A DNA stretch of 64,000 nt from Terrimicrobiaceae bacterium (GTDB taxonomy: Bacteria > Verrucomicrobiota > Verrucomicrobiia > Chthoniobacterales > JAATET01), in the NCBI GenBank assembly GCA_028713285.1, contig JAQTOP010000003.1, positions 25,581 to 89,580 of the forward strand, given 5' to 3'. Every line of letters begins with the position of its first letter. The first letter of the stretch is position 1. Below the pieces are notes generated by a model. The model was not told the origin of the DNA, made no database searches, and saw nothing but the letters and a program-made list of their open reading frames with translations. Positions 34,794 to 44,266 of the stretch are shown piece after piece. The position numbers and the translations under genes were made by a program.

Positions 34794-37043
34794 ATGACGG
34801 AGCCCAACAAAGAAACTGATGCCCGAATCCTGATCGACTTGCTCCTGCGAGACGCAGGTTGGGATCCTGCGGACAAATCGCAAGTTCGCACCGAGGTGGC
34901 GGCAGTTTCCGCTACGCCGGATGAGGTTTCGTCTCTTGTTCAAGAGGCTCCCGTCGCCTATTCGTCCGGCCGATGCGACTATGTCCTCGCTGATAGCAAC
35001 TCTCGCCCGCTCGCGGTGATCGAGGCCAAACGCGGTAAGATCGATCCCTATACTGCGAAGCAGCAAGCGCTGCCTTATGCCAAGCGCATTGGTGCGCCCT
35101 TCATTTTTCTCTCCAACGGCGAGTTGATCTATTTTTGGGATTACCAGAATGACGACGCTCGAGCGGTGAGTTCGTTCTTTTCTCGCCGCGACCTTGAGCG
35201 CCTGGTCTGGCTTCGCACGGAGTCGCAGCCGCTCGCGACCATTCCTATCCCGGATTATTACATCCGTGAGGGCGAGACCCGCCACGTTCGGGTTTACCAG
35301 CAGGATTGCATGCGTGCCATTGATCACGCCGTGGAGTTGGGCAAGCGACGGTTTCTCATCGAATTGCCAACCGGCATGGGAAAAACAGATCTCATCTGTC
35401 TCGCAATGAAACGCCTCATGCAGGCGGGACGCGCGGAGCGAGTTCTTTTCCTCGTGGACCGCGAGCAACTCGCCAAGCAAGTAATCTCCGCGATTCAGGA
35501 TATTTGCTCGGATCGGTCCAGCTACTGGCTTCAAGCCGGAATGGAGCGTCAGGAGCAACAGATCACCGTCTGTCTGCTACAGACCATGACCAGCCGTTAT
35601 CGTGAATTTACCAGCGGGTATTTCGATCTCGTCATCATGGATGAGGCCCACCGCTCCATTTATGGATCTTGGCAAGCTGCGCTTACCCATTTTGACGCTT
35701 TCCACGTCGGATTGACGGCCACACCTGCGGCCTATATCGAGCGGAATACCTTCACATTTTATCACTGCAAGGACGAACAACCGGACTTTTCGTATCCGAT
35801 TCAGGATGCATTTCGAGAGGGCTTCTTGATTCCCTATAAATTCGCTACCGGCATCACTTGCCTGATCGCTGATGGGACGGAAGTGGATGGCCAGCAATAC
35901 GATCCTGCGGAGTTCGAGCGTAAATGGACCAACGAGGACTCGAACCGAAAAATGATGGTCGAGTTCGACAGGATCGCGCGTGAGTCCTTTCAAGAGCTTG
36001 CGCCCGGACAAAAAGAGCCTCCGGGAAAATCCATCGTTTTTGCGATCACGAAACACCACGCGGCACGGCTGGCACGCTATCTCAATGAGCTCCATCCCGA
36101 TGCCGGTGGCCGCTACGCGGAGGTGATCACCTCAGACATTGCTGACGCAGACGCCGCGATTCGCCGATTTAAGAAAGAAACGTATCCGCAGGTTGCGGTG
36201 AGCGTGGACATGCTCACCACCGGTTTCGATTGCCCTGACGTGCTCCACCTGGTGTTGGCTCGGCGCGTCTTCTCGCCAACTCTCTACCAGCAGATTCGAG
36301 GACGCGGCACTCGCCGCTGTGATCGCATTGGGAAGAAACGCTTCGTTATCTACGACTTTTTCCGCAATCACGAATATTTCAGCGATTCCGAAACTGATCC
36401 CTTTGAAGGGTCCGCTTCCGGCGGTGGTGGAGTTCCAAGTCCGAAAGGGCCGGGTTCAGGCGAATTGATTGAGCTTGGTCTTACTGACGAATGGCTTGAA
36501 GCCGTTTCCTACGTCGAAGTGGGCCCCGACGGCGAGCGGGTGGACAAAAAGGAATATGTGACTGAGTGGGAAAAGTCAGTCAGGTCAGCCTCGACGGACG
36601 ATGGCATTCTTCAAAAGGTCAAATCCGGGGAGTCGTTGACCGCCGAGCAGGAAGAAGAGTTATCCCGCAGGCTCAACCAGCCCCGTCATTACTTCAACGA
36701 AGACAATCTCCGCCGCGCGTATCGCCGGCCAGGCGGTAATCTCATCGATTTCGTCAAGGCCGCGCTCGGCACCACGAAACTCAAAACCCGTGAAGAGGAA
36801 ACTTCGGAGAATTTCCAAGCATGGCTGATCACGAAGAACTTCTCTCCGCAGCAGGCGAGCTACCTGAGCCTGCTTAAAAATCGTGGCGTAGTGCGTGGAA
36901 AGGTGGACGTAGGAGACCTCTTCCAGCCACCGCTCTCCATCCTCGATGCCGCCAATCTCGGCATCGAACTCTTCGGCGAAGCCGGCCTTAGCGCGGTGAT
37001 CGAAGATCTCAACCAATCCGTTTTTCCCGCCCGCACGGCGTAG
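34794..37043 (+). CDS. hsdR: Type I restriction enzyme R subunit (nuclease/translocase)
   Basis: A 749-residue HsdR. It has the PD-(D/E)xK nuclease at the N-terminus (RCDYVL then VIEAKRG near residue 76), a superfamily 2 helicase with Walker A LPTGMGKTD near 190, DEAH as VIMDEAHRS near 280, and motif III GLTATP. Helicase C and a C-terminal EcoEI-like region follow. It cuts unmodified DNA as R2M2S. It is first in an operon with hsdM and hsdS and three additional genes, and has the shorter, EcoEI-like length. All key residues are present, so it should be active. Confidence 0.93.
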   Translation: MTEPNKETDARILIDLLLRDAGWDPADKSQVRTEVAAVSATPDEVSSLVQEAPVAYSSGRCDYVLADSNSRPLAVIEAKRGKIDPYTAKQQALPYAKRIGAPFIFLSNGELIYFWDYQNDDARAVSSFFSRRDLERLVWLRTESQPLATIPIPDYYIREGETRHVRVYQQDCMRAIDHAVELGKRRFLIELPTGMGKTDLICLAMKRLMQAGRAERVLFLVDREQLAKQVISAIQDICSDRSSYWLQAGMERQEQQITVCLLQTMTSRYREFTSGYFDLVIMDEAHRSIYGSWQAALTHFDAFHVGLTATPAAYIERNTFTFYHCKDEQPDFSYPIQDAFREGFLIPYKFATGITCLIADGTEVDGQQYDPAEFERKWTNEDSNRKMMVEFDRIARESFQELAPGQKEPPGKSIVFAITKHHAARLARYLNELHPDAGGRYAEVITSDIADADAAIRRFKKETYPQVAVSVDMLTTGFDCPDVLHLVLARRVFSPTLYQQIRGRGTRRCDRIGKKRFVIYDFFRNHEYFSDSETDPFEGSASGGGGVPSPKGPGSGELIELGLTDEWLEAVSYVEVGPDGERVDKKEYVTEWEKSVRSASTDDGILQKVKSGESLTAEQEEELSRRLNQPRHYFNEDNLRRAYRRPGGNLIDFVKAALGTTKLKTREEETSENFQAWLITKNFSPQQASYLSLLKNRGVVRGKVDVGDLFQPPLSILDAANLGIELFGEAGLSAVIEDLNQSVFPARTA

Positions 37044-37052
37044 CCACTTTTC

Positions 37053-38711
37053 ATGGACCAAGCACTTCGCTCAAAGCTCGACCGCATCACGAACATTCTG
37101 TTCGCCGGTGGCGTCAATAATCCCGTCACCTACATCGAGCAACTCAGCTACCTCATCTTCCTCAAGCTGCTCGACGAACGCGAAAGCGACATCCAGCGCG
37201 AGCGTAAGATGATGGGCGACGCCGCGCGCTCGCGCAGCCTCTTCCCGGAGCAGGCCTCCCGCTATCGTTGGACCGAATGGCGCTTCAAGAGCGGCAACGA
37301 GCTCCGCGCTTTTCTCCGCGACGAGGTTTTCCCTTATATGGCATCGCTCGTGCAGGAAGAGCCGCAGGTCGCCATCTACTTTCAGGACGCACGCCTTGAG
37401 GTGGACGACGCCAACGTCCTCAAGCAGGTCGTGGACGAATTAGACAGCATTCAATTCGGGAAACTCGGCACCGACGTAAAAGGCGACATATACGAATACC
37501 TCCTGCAATACCTTGCCACGCAGGAAGGCGCGCTGCTCGGCCAGTTTCGCACGCCGCGCCAGGTCCGCCTCGCCATGGTCGAGATGCTAAACCCCGATCT
37601 AGGCGATACCATTTTCGATCCCGCGTGCGGCACCGGCGGCTTCCTCATTGATTCCGTCGAATACATCTTGGCTAAATATTCCGACCGCATTTACGAGACG
37701 CCAATCTATGGCGAGGAGTGGCTGGAAAAAAAGGGGCTTACGTTGGAGCAAGCCCGCACTCAGATGCCCAGGCTCCAGACCTGGCGCAAAGGTGCGGGCG
37801 AAAAAATCCCCGACTGGGAACTGCTTGAACGCTCTATCTTTGGCATCGAGGTCAGCCGCCAGATGATGCGCATCTCGATGATGAACCTTGTCCTCCACGG
37901 CATCCGGAACGCCCACGTGAAGCGCGCCAATGCCCTCTCCGAGATGGGCGGCCTCACCGACGAAGACCTGCGCCGCCGCTACAGAGTCATCCTCTCTAAT
38001 CCCCCTTTCGCCGGCGTGCTGCCCAAAGAATCCATCCGCAAAGACCTCCCCACGCAGTCAAAAAAGAGCGAACTGCTCTTTCTCGGCGTCGTCATGGAAT
38101 CGCTCGCGCCGGGAGGACGCGCGGCGGTCATCGTCCCCGAGGGTCTGCTCTTTGGCTCCTCCACTGGTCACGTCGAACTGCGTCGGAAACTCTGCGAAGA
38201 TTTCGAACTACTCGCCGTTATCTCGCTCACTTCTGGCGTGTTCAAGCCTTACGCTGGGGTGAAAACCGCCATACTCATTTTCCGTAAGCCCGTCGCGGAA
38301 CAGAAGCGCACGGATCTCGCAAAGGTCTGGTTCTATGAAGTGAAAAACGACGGTTTTGACCCGGATAAGATCATCGGCGGCGGACGCGTGCAGACGCCGG
38401 AGAAGAACGATCTGCCTAGCATGCTCCAAAAGTGGGCGGAGTTTAAAGGTACAGGTTTCGTGACACCGCCAGGTATCGAAACTGGAACCCTGCTCCCGTC
38501 GGATGCCCCGGAGCCACAGTCTTGGTGGGCTTCCACGGCTACAATCGCCGACAACGATTTCAATCTCGGTGCAGGGCGCTACAAACCGCGCGTCGCCGAG
38601 GCTACACCAGAAGATGACCCTATTGATCTAATTCGAAAAACACTAGGCAACGAACAAGCTATTTCGAGTGATTTGGAAAAGCTGCTCGCCGATTTGGAAA
38701 ACGCGCAATGA
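37053..38711 (+). CDS. hsdM: Type I DNA methyltransferase M subunit
   Basis: A 552-residue N6-adenine methyltransferase subunit. It has an N-terminal HsdM domain, an AdoMet-binding motif FDPACGTGGFLIDS near residue 187 and the catalytic motif SNPPF near 315. It lies 9 bases after hsdR and overlaps hsdS by 4 bases. With HsdS it methylates the recognition sequence. Confidence 0.95.
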   Translation: MDQALRSKLDRITNILFAGGVNNPVTYIEQLSYLIFLKLLDERESDIQRERKMMGDAARSRSLFPEQASRYRWTEWRFKSGNELRAFLRDEVFPYMASLVQEEPQVAIYFQDARLEVDDANVLKQVVDELDSIQFGKLGTDVKGDIYEYLLQYLATQEGALLGQFRTPRQVRLAMVEMLNPDLGDTIFDPACGTGGFLIDSVEYILAKYSDRIYETPIYGEEWLEKKGLTLEQARTQMPRLQTWRKGAGEKIPDWELLERSIFGIEVSRQMMRISMMNLVLHGIRNAHVKRANALSEMGGLTDEDLRRRYRVILSNPPFAGVLPKESIRKDLPTQSKKSELLFLGVVMESLAPGGRAAVIVPEGLLFGSSTGHVELRRKLCEDFELLAVISLTSGVFKPYAGVKTAILIFRKPVAEQKRTDLAKVWFYEVKNDGFDPDKIIGGGRVQTPEKNDLPSMLQKWAEFKGTGFVTPPGIETGTLLPSDAPEPQSWWASTATIADNDFNLGAGRYKPRVAEATPEDDPIDLIRKTLGNEQAISSDLEKLLADLENAQ

Positions 38712-40024
38712 AGCAGACAGGTCAATCGAACAAAATTGTTTGGCCAAAAGTGCGGCTGGAATGCGTTACGAGCAAAGTAGGTAGCGGCGCGACTCCGCGT
38801 GGAGGCGACGCGGCCTATCAGAAATCGGGTATTCCGCTGGTTCGATCGATGAATGTGCATTTCAACGGATTTAGGCCGCACGGGCTCGCGTTCATCGATG
38901 AAACTCAAGCGGCGGAATTGGATAACGTCATCGTTCAAGCGAACGATGTTTTCATCAATATAACCGGTGCCTCGATTGGGCGGGTTACGCTCGCGCCGCC
39001 CCAGATGGCAGGGGCGCGTGTCAATCAGCACGTTTGTATCATTCGCACCACAGATATTCTTGATCCCAGGTTCCTCGCTTACTTCCTTGTCTCCGCCGAG
39101 CAACAAGCCCTGATACAAGGAAACCAGACTGGAGGAACGCGCCAGGCCTTAACTAAGGGACAATTGCTTGACTGGAAGTGCCCGTTACCCGCACGACGCG
39201 AACAACGGCGCATCATAGAGTTGCTGGAGCGAGCGGACGCGCTGCGCCGCCAGCGCGCTGATGGCGACGCTCTCGCGTCCCGCATCCTTCCGGCCCTGTT
39301 CCAGAAGTTTTTTGGAAATCTCAGTCACAACACGAAAAATTGGCATTGTGATCTTCTTGGTAGCGTAATCGCCGACACTAGAAATGGCCTCTACAAGCAC
39401 GCTGACTTCTACGGACGTGGCACCCAGGTACTCAAGATGTTTAATATCCTGGCAGGTCGATTGAACCTCGAACGCGTTGATCAGGTTGAGGTAACTGCCG
39501 ACGAATTCGCAAGCTATCGACTTGAACCCGGTGACATACTGATCAATCGAGTAAATACGCCGGAACTAGTAGGAAAGTGTGCGGTAATTCAGCGCGAATT
39601 GGGAGATGCGGTCTTTGAAAGCAAGAATATCCGCGTGCGATTGAATACAGCGTTAGCTCACCCGGAATACGTTGCACACTTCCTAAACACCTCATTCGGA
39701 CACGCGACGCTTTGCCAAGGCGTTAAGCACGCCATCGGCATGGCTACTATAAACAATTCGGACTTGCGGAACTGCCGGCTACCGCTTCCGCCAATCGAGC
39801 TTCAGACAGAGTGGGCGAGGCATGTCGCTGGCATGCGAAAAACAGCCACACAGGCCGAAGCATCCGCGAAAACCCTGGAGAAACTTTTCCAAGTATTACT
39901 TCATCGCGCCTTCACTGGCGAACTGACCGCCCGCTGGCGCGAAGCCCACATGAAGGAGTTGCTGGTCGAGATGGAGCAGCAAGCAAAGGCCCTGGGCCTC
40001 TCGACAAAGGTGGCACATGTCTAA
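38708..40024 (+). CDS. hsdS: Type I specificity subunit
   Basis: A 438-residue HsdS with two target-recognition domains (about 10-165 and 205-395), each followed by a conserved helical spacer (REQRRIIELLERADALRRQ and ELQTEWARHVAGMRKTA). The two half-sites differ, so the recognition sequence should be asymmetric. It overlaps the next gene (40017) by 8 bases, which is unusual for hsdS and ties the extra genes to this operon. Confidence 0.93.
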   Translation: MKQTGQSNKIVWPKVRLECVTSKVGSGATPRGGDAAYQKSGIPLVRSMNVHFNGFRPHGLAFIDETQAAELDNVIVQANDVFINITGASIGRVTLAPPQMAGARVNQHVCIIRTTDILDPRFLAYFLVSAEQQALIQGNQTGGTRQALTKGQLLDWKCPLPARREQRRIIELLERADALRRQRADGDALASRILPALFQKFFGNLSHNTKNWHCDLLGSVIADTRNGLYKHADFYGRGTQVLKMFNILAGRLNLERVDQVEVTADEFASYRLEPGDILINRVNTPELVGKCAVIQRELGDAVFESKNIRVRLNTALAHPEYVAHFLNTSFGHATLCQGVKHAIGMATINNSDLRNCRLPLPPIELQTEWARHVAGMRKTATQAEASAKTLEKLFQVLLHRAFTGELTARWREAHMKELLVEMEQQAKALGLSTKVAHV

Positions 40025-41495
40025 ACGGAAAAAGAAACATCACAAAAGCGGCAGAAACCGCACTCCCCTACAGGGCCACACCCAGCAGGGAAAGACGCTA
40101 CTGCCTCCGTTTCTGGCAAGGATGCCGGGGATGACGCCATCGTCATGGATGAACGACCGACTTCCTGAAATGATCTGGGCCGCGTTGATCAGGGTGGCGC
40201 TGGGTCAAGACCACGCGCTCGGCTTGTTCCGGCGCATCCTCAACTTTATCGGCAAGCATGATCGCAAGGACGACATGCACGATCTCATGCTCACCGGGAT
40301 CTCGAAACTGCCGGCTGATCTGCGTGACGAGTTGATCAGATTCATCGCCGAGCCTCCCGAGGTGCGACGAGCACTCGGGAGCCTGCTCCTTTTCGAGGCG
40401 TTGCCAGCTCGCGACTCGTGGACAGCCGCGCTGTCCGACTCCCAGCCAGACGTGGAACTCCTGATGGCAGCCGTCGGCGCAACGTTGTGGCACCAATCTC
40501 AGGAAGCCACCGATTGCCGGTGGTTACGAGTAATGGGGCAAGTGGTCGCTGGGCGTTTTCACATCCCTTCCGACATGCTCAAACAATGGTGCGGCTACCC
40601 AAACGAGGGTGACCAGCGCGAGGTAAGGCCAAGTATCCGCTCTTCGGAAATCGCGCCAAGTTCCTTTGAGACACCTGACCTCACCTGGCCTCACGCATTT
40701 TGGGATGAGGCATGGAGAAGAACGCCGTGTCTGCAACTGCGAAAGCCGAAAGAGGATGTGCCAGTCGAGCCGGTTCTCACTCGCGGACGCGTGCGCGAAC
40801 TCAACGATCGGCTTCGCGCCCATTGGGAAGCCACCCACTCGACGACGGCGATAGACGCGCGTCACGATGCCGTATTCGGCATGGCGTTTTACGCCCTCGC
40901 AATCCTCGACGAGTTGATGGGCATTGGAGTTGCCAATTCCATCCTTGGGCGGCTCGGACTTCGCACCACCCTCGAAACTCGAATCAACCTGCGTTTTCTC
41001 CTCCAGCAGAACGACGAAGGCCTTTGGAAGAAGTGGCGCGCCTTCGGAGCTGGTCAGGCAAAACTCACATCGTTGAAGTTCGACGAAACAGTAGAGACGC
41101 CGAAATACATCGACTTGGAAAGCCTCGAACAAATCGCCAACGAGGACCTCTGGGAGGAGTTCGTGGCGATCAACCTAGCAGGTTGGAGCGGCATCGATCT
41201 CCGTAAGATGAGCGAAAAAGCGGCATTAAAACCGACCTACGATCAATACTACGTCTGGACCTCGGGGTATGCCCACGGGATGTGGGGACCGATTCGTGAG
41301 TCATGCTTCAGGACCTGCGGCAATCCTCTCCATCGACTCCACCGTTACCCCGAAACTCACAGCCTTCCGGATGTCATCGGTGATGCTGTTGAGTTGACCG
41401 ACGCCATCATCGCCGATCTCGATGGCGTCTTCCCATCCTTCCCGTTCAGGTTGCTCGAAAATCCGGTCGTCACCGAAAAACAAGAGGCCGCATGA
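40017..41495 (+). CDS. DUF5677-like protein fused to the R-M operon, 492 aa
   Basis: A 492-residue protein with a very basic start (MSKRKKKHHKSGRNRT), a middle part without known motifs, and a C-terminal helical half (about 255-480, including AVFGMAFYALAILDELM and YYVWTSGYAHGMWGPI) that resembles DUF5677, a HEPN-like helical family found near defence genes. No catalytic RxxxxH is clear. It overlaps hsdS upstream and the AAA gene downstream, so it belongs to one transcript. Role unknown; an effector or sensor for the following ATPase is possible. Confidence 0.65.
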   Translation: MSKRKKKHHKSGRNRTPLQGHTQQGKTLLPPFLARMPGMTPSSWMNDRLPEMIWAALIRVALGQDHALGLFRRILNFIGKHDRKDDMHDLMLTGISKLPADLRDELIRFIAEPPEVRRALGSLLLFEALPARDSWTAALSDSQPDVELLMAAVGATLWHQSQEATDCRWLRVMGQVVAGRFHIPSDMLKQWCGYPNEGDQREVRPSIRSSEIAPSSFETPDLTWPHAFWDEAWRRTPCLQLRKPKEDVPVEPVLTRGRVRELNDRLRAHWEATHSTTAIDARHDAVFGMAFYALAILDELMGIGVANSILGRLGLRTTLETRINLRFLLQQNDEGLWKKWRAFGAGQAKLTSLKFDETVETPKYIDLESLEQIANEDLWEEFVAINLAGWSGIDLRKMSEKAALKPTYDQYYVWTSGYAHGMWGPIRESCFRTCGNPLHRLHRYPETHSLPDVIGDAVELTDAIIADLDGVFPSFPFRLLENPVVTEKQEAA

Positions 41496-43303
41496 ATAAC
41501 TCGGAAACCCACCATCACATGATTTCCTCCTTCACCATTTCCAACTTCAAGGCTTTCGGTCCTGCGCAGACTATTCCGCTCAAACCGATCACACTCATAT
41601 TCGGCCCGAACAGCGCCGGCAAATCCAGCATCCTGCATTCCCTGCTGTTTGCGCATGAATCACTGCGGACTGGAAATCTGGATGTTCGCCAGACTGAGCT
41701 CGGCGGTCAGTCAGTGGATCTCGGCGGCTTTCAGCAACTCACCCATCGTTGCAACCCGGACAACACAGTCACTCTTGCATTTCATCTTCCAAAGCTGTCC
41801 GGAGAAAAATCTCTGGGCTGGGAGCTCGAGAACATTGTCATCCGCGCAACGTTGCAGATGCAGAAATCCATGCTCAGCTCCGGCGACAAAGCGCTGGATG
41901 AACTGTTGGGAGAACCAGGTGTTCATTTTGTAGATCAAAGCTCCGCGGATACCGTGCGGATATTAGAACGGTTCCTGGCCGACCGAATATCTGGGGAAGG
42001 AGCAACTCCAATTTTGCGACGCTTCGAAGTGGAGGTCGGCGGAGAAGTTCTCGTTCAGGCCAGCCGCCGCGCAGAACGAGGGATGAAGATTGATCGTTTC
42101 GCTACCCACCATCCAACTTGCCGTCAGTTCATTGAGGCAATCGTCCTCGCAAACAGCACCACTCAAAACTTTGACGAAGCAGATGCGGACGTCGTCGCGA
42201 AGGCTCTAGACGAGATGCTGCCCGAAATCGAGTTAGACGAATATGGCTTCCTTGCCCGGTCCAAGAGACGGACGCTGGCGGACTTGGCGCTTAAAACAGA
42301 TTTTGCCCCGATTGAAAAAGAGCGGCGTGCCGAAACACTTCGCGGTCATGCTCGGCAGTTTCTTCCACGCCTAATCAATGGGCTCTTTGACTTGGTTTCA
42401 GGAGCCTTGGAAAATTTCTTTGAAAAGCTCGATTACCTTGGCCCTCTCCGCTCATATCCGCCACGCCACCTATCACTCGATGCAATCACGGACTCGGGAA
42501 AATCCGAAGGAATGGACGCATGGCGAACCGTTCTCCGAGATGCGAAGATCCGGGATAAGATCAATCGTTGGCTTTCCAGCGAGTTCCTAACGACTAGGTA
42601 TGAACTTGGAGTAAATAGCCTCGTGCCGCTTCACTTGGCTGCGGAAGCCTTGGAAACGGAGTTTTCCGACATCGTCAACGAACGTGCGGCTCAACACGAC
42701 GAAGACCGCGAGAATTCTGGAACCCCAGAATCCGACGAAAGATTCTACGCACCATATAGCTGTGGCCAATGGGATACGCCTGAGTTATTCCGCCGCATGC
42801 TTTGGCAGATTATTCAGCGCAGCAGTCGCAGCGCCGTCCCCGAACTCACGCTGATGGACAAACGAACAGGGACGTTCGTCTCCCATCGAGACATTGGCAT
42901 TGGCGTCAGCCAGCTCCTGCCGGTTCTGGTAAAGGCTTACGCGAAGCAAGGTTCGGTTGTTGCGATCGAACAGCCAGAGATACATCTCCATCCGGCGTTG
43001 CAGGCAGAGCTTGCCGATGTGTTCATCGAGTCGGCTCTGGGAGATCAGAAAAACACCTTTTTGTTGGAGACCCATAGTGAGCACATTCTGCTCCGTCTCA
43101 TGAAACGCATGAGACAAACTCATGAACAGAGCCTTCCAAAGGGCACTTGCCCAATAACGCCTAATGACGTTTCTCTCCTTTTTGTTTCACCGGGGCCCGA
43201 AGGAAGTGTCGTCCAGGACATTGGCTTGAATGAAAGAGGAGAACTAGTGAAAGCGTGGCCGGGTGGCTTTTTCGAGGAGGGTCTAAACGAGATCTTCGAC
43301 TGA
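41492..43303 (+). CDS. RecF/OLD-like AAA ATPase (DUF3696 type), 603 aa
   Basis: A 603-residue ABC-class ATPase. Walker A is GPNSAGKSS (38-46), followed by a Q-loop region. After a long middle insert (coiled, about 200-440) come the signature-like GIGVSQLLPVL, Walker B VVAIEQPEIHLHP near residue 490, and the H-loop LLETHSEHILLRL. The end (GGFFEEGLNEIFD) is the DUF3696 tail. It lacks the TOPRIM nuclease of true OLD proteins, so it needs a partner effector; the gene 1 base downstream is the obvious candidate. Starts at 41492 or at the ATG at 41519. Confidence 0.88.
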   Translation: MNNSETHHHMISSFTISNFKAFGPAQTIPLKPITLIFGPNSAGKSSILHSLLFAHESLRTGNLDVRQTELGGQSVDLGGFQQLTHRCNPDNTVTLAFHLPKLSGEKSLGWELENIVIRATLQMQKSMLSSGDKALDELLGEPGVHFVDQSSADTVRILERFLADRISGEGATPILRRFEVEVGGEVLVQASRRAERGMKIDRFATHHPTCRQFIEAIVLANSTTQNFDEADADVVAKALDEMLPEIELDEYGFLARSKRRTLADLALKTDFAPIEKERRAETLRGHARQFLPRLINGLFDLVSGALENFFEKLDYLGPLRSYPPRHLSLDAITDSGKSEGMDAWRTVLRDAKIRDKINRWLSSEFLTTRYELGVNSLVPLHLAAEALETEFSDIVNERAAQHDEDRENSGTPESDERFYAPYSCGQWDTPELFRRMLWQIIQRSSRSAVPELTLMDKRTGTFVSHRDIGIGVSQLLPVLVKAYAKQGSVVAIEQPEIHLHPALQAELADVFIESALGDQKNTFLLETHSEHILLRLMKRMRQTHEQSLPKGTCPITPNDVSLLFVSPGPEGSVVQDIGLNERGELVKAWPGGFFEEGLNEIFD

Positions 43304-43304
43304 T

Positions 43305-44240
43305 ATGTTGTCCGAATTTGGCATTAGCCCGGCATTTTTTAGGTCGGATGCATACGAAAGCAACTCCGTTGCGGATGTTTGTCTCGGATCAATCTTCCGC
43401 CCCCTTTTGGAGGAGTGTGTTGTTCGCAATCTCCGAAATGGTGAATGGGCTCAATTTGCAACCCGCCAGACCCCTTTGCATTTAAAAGCAAAAGAGCTTT
43501 TGAAAAAGCTGGCGGTGAGGAATCGGCTCGTTTCATACAGCCCTACGGGTGCGACATTACCAACGGATGATTTAGAATGGGAGCAAGAAGCTTTAGCTTC
43601 CCATCAAGCAGAACCTCTAACAGGCCTTATTTTCCATAGGGAGGCCAAGGAGCAACGCTACCCAACGAATCCCGACGTGTCTTGCCCAGAGCGATTGCCT
43701 GGAACCCCCTTCTGGCGTGATCGACCGTGCTCATACCGAATTCCACGAACGTTAGCCGAATATAGACCTATTATTGATCCCTTTATCCGATGGGCTAACT
43801 ACATCGCCTTTATTGATCCACATCTCGATCCAGATGCGTGGAAGTATCGAGATTTTCTCCAGCTTCTCATCAATCCAATTCTCCTCCGCCGGACAATCGG
43901 GCCGAAGATTGAAATTCATCGTGTTGCATGGCGGGGCGATGGCACGGATCGCAGACCTCTGGTGCACGAACTCGAAAATAGTTTCAATAGTCGATGGTCA
44001 CAGACTTTACGATCGAACGGTTTATCCATTGAAGTTTATCTTTGGGATAACTTTCACGATCGCTTCCTCGCAACGAATCTCATGGGAATGAGTTGGAGCA
44101 ATGGGTTTGACATGACGAGTGATGCAGCGGCACGAGCGACTATCTCCAGACTCAGCAGAACCGATCTGGATGGGCTTCAGAACGAATTCGGCTCAAATTC
44201 TGCCATTCACGGCCTCATCCACCGTTTCACTGTCGGATAA
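43305..44240 (+). CDS. PLD-like / HDR-motif protein paired with the AAA ATPase, 311 aa
   Basis: A 311-residue protein, 1 base downstream of the ATPase. The last half contains AFIDPHLDPDAWKYRDFL near residue 165 and VYLWDNFHDRFLATNLMGMSW near 248. An HDR-(F/Y)-(L)-x motif before a glycine-rich strand recurs in degraded phospholipase-D-like domains of defence effectors. No full HxKxxxxD is present. I propose it is the effector of an ATPase-triggered two-gene system; this is inference from pairing and the motif only. Confidence 0.6.
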   Translation: MLSEFGISPAFFRSDAYESNSVADVCLGSIFRPLLEECVVRNLRNGEWAQFATRQTPLHLKAKELLKKLAVRNRLVSYSPTGATLPTDDLEWEQEALASHQAEPLTGLIFHREAKEQRYPTNPDVSCPERLPGTPFWRDRPCSYRIPRTLAEYRPIIDPFIRWANYIAFIDPHLDPDAWKYRDFLQLLINPILLRRTIGPKIEIHRVAWRGDGTDRRPLVHELENSFNSRWSQTLRSNGLSIEVYLWDNFHDRFLATNLMGMSWSNGFDMTSDAAARATISRLSRTDLDGLQNEFGSNSAIHGLIHRFTVG

Positions 44241-44266
44241 GCTGAATTTATCCTTAGCTAATCGGA

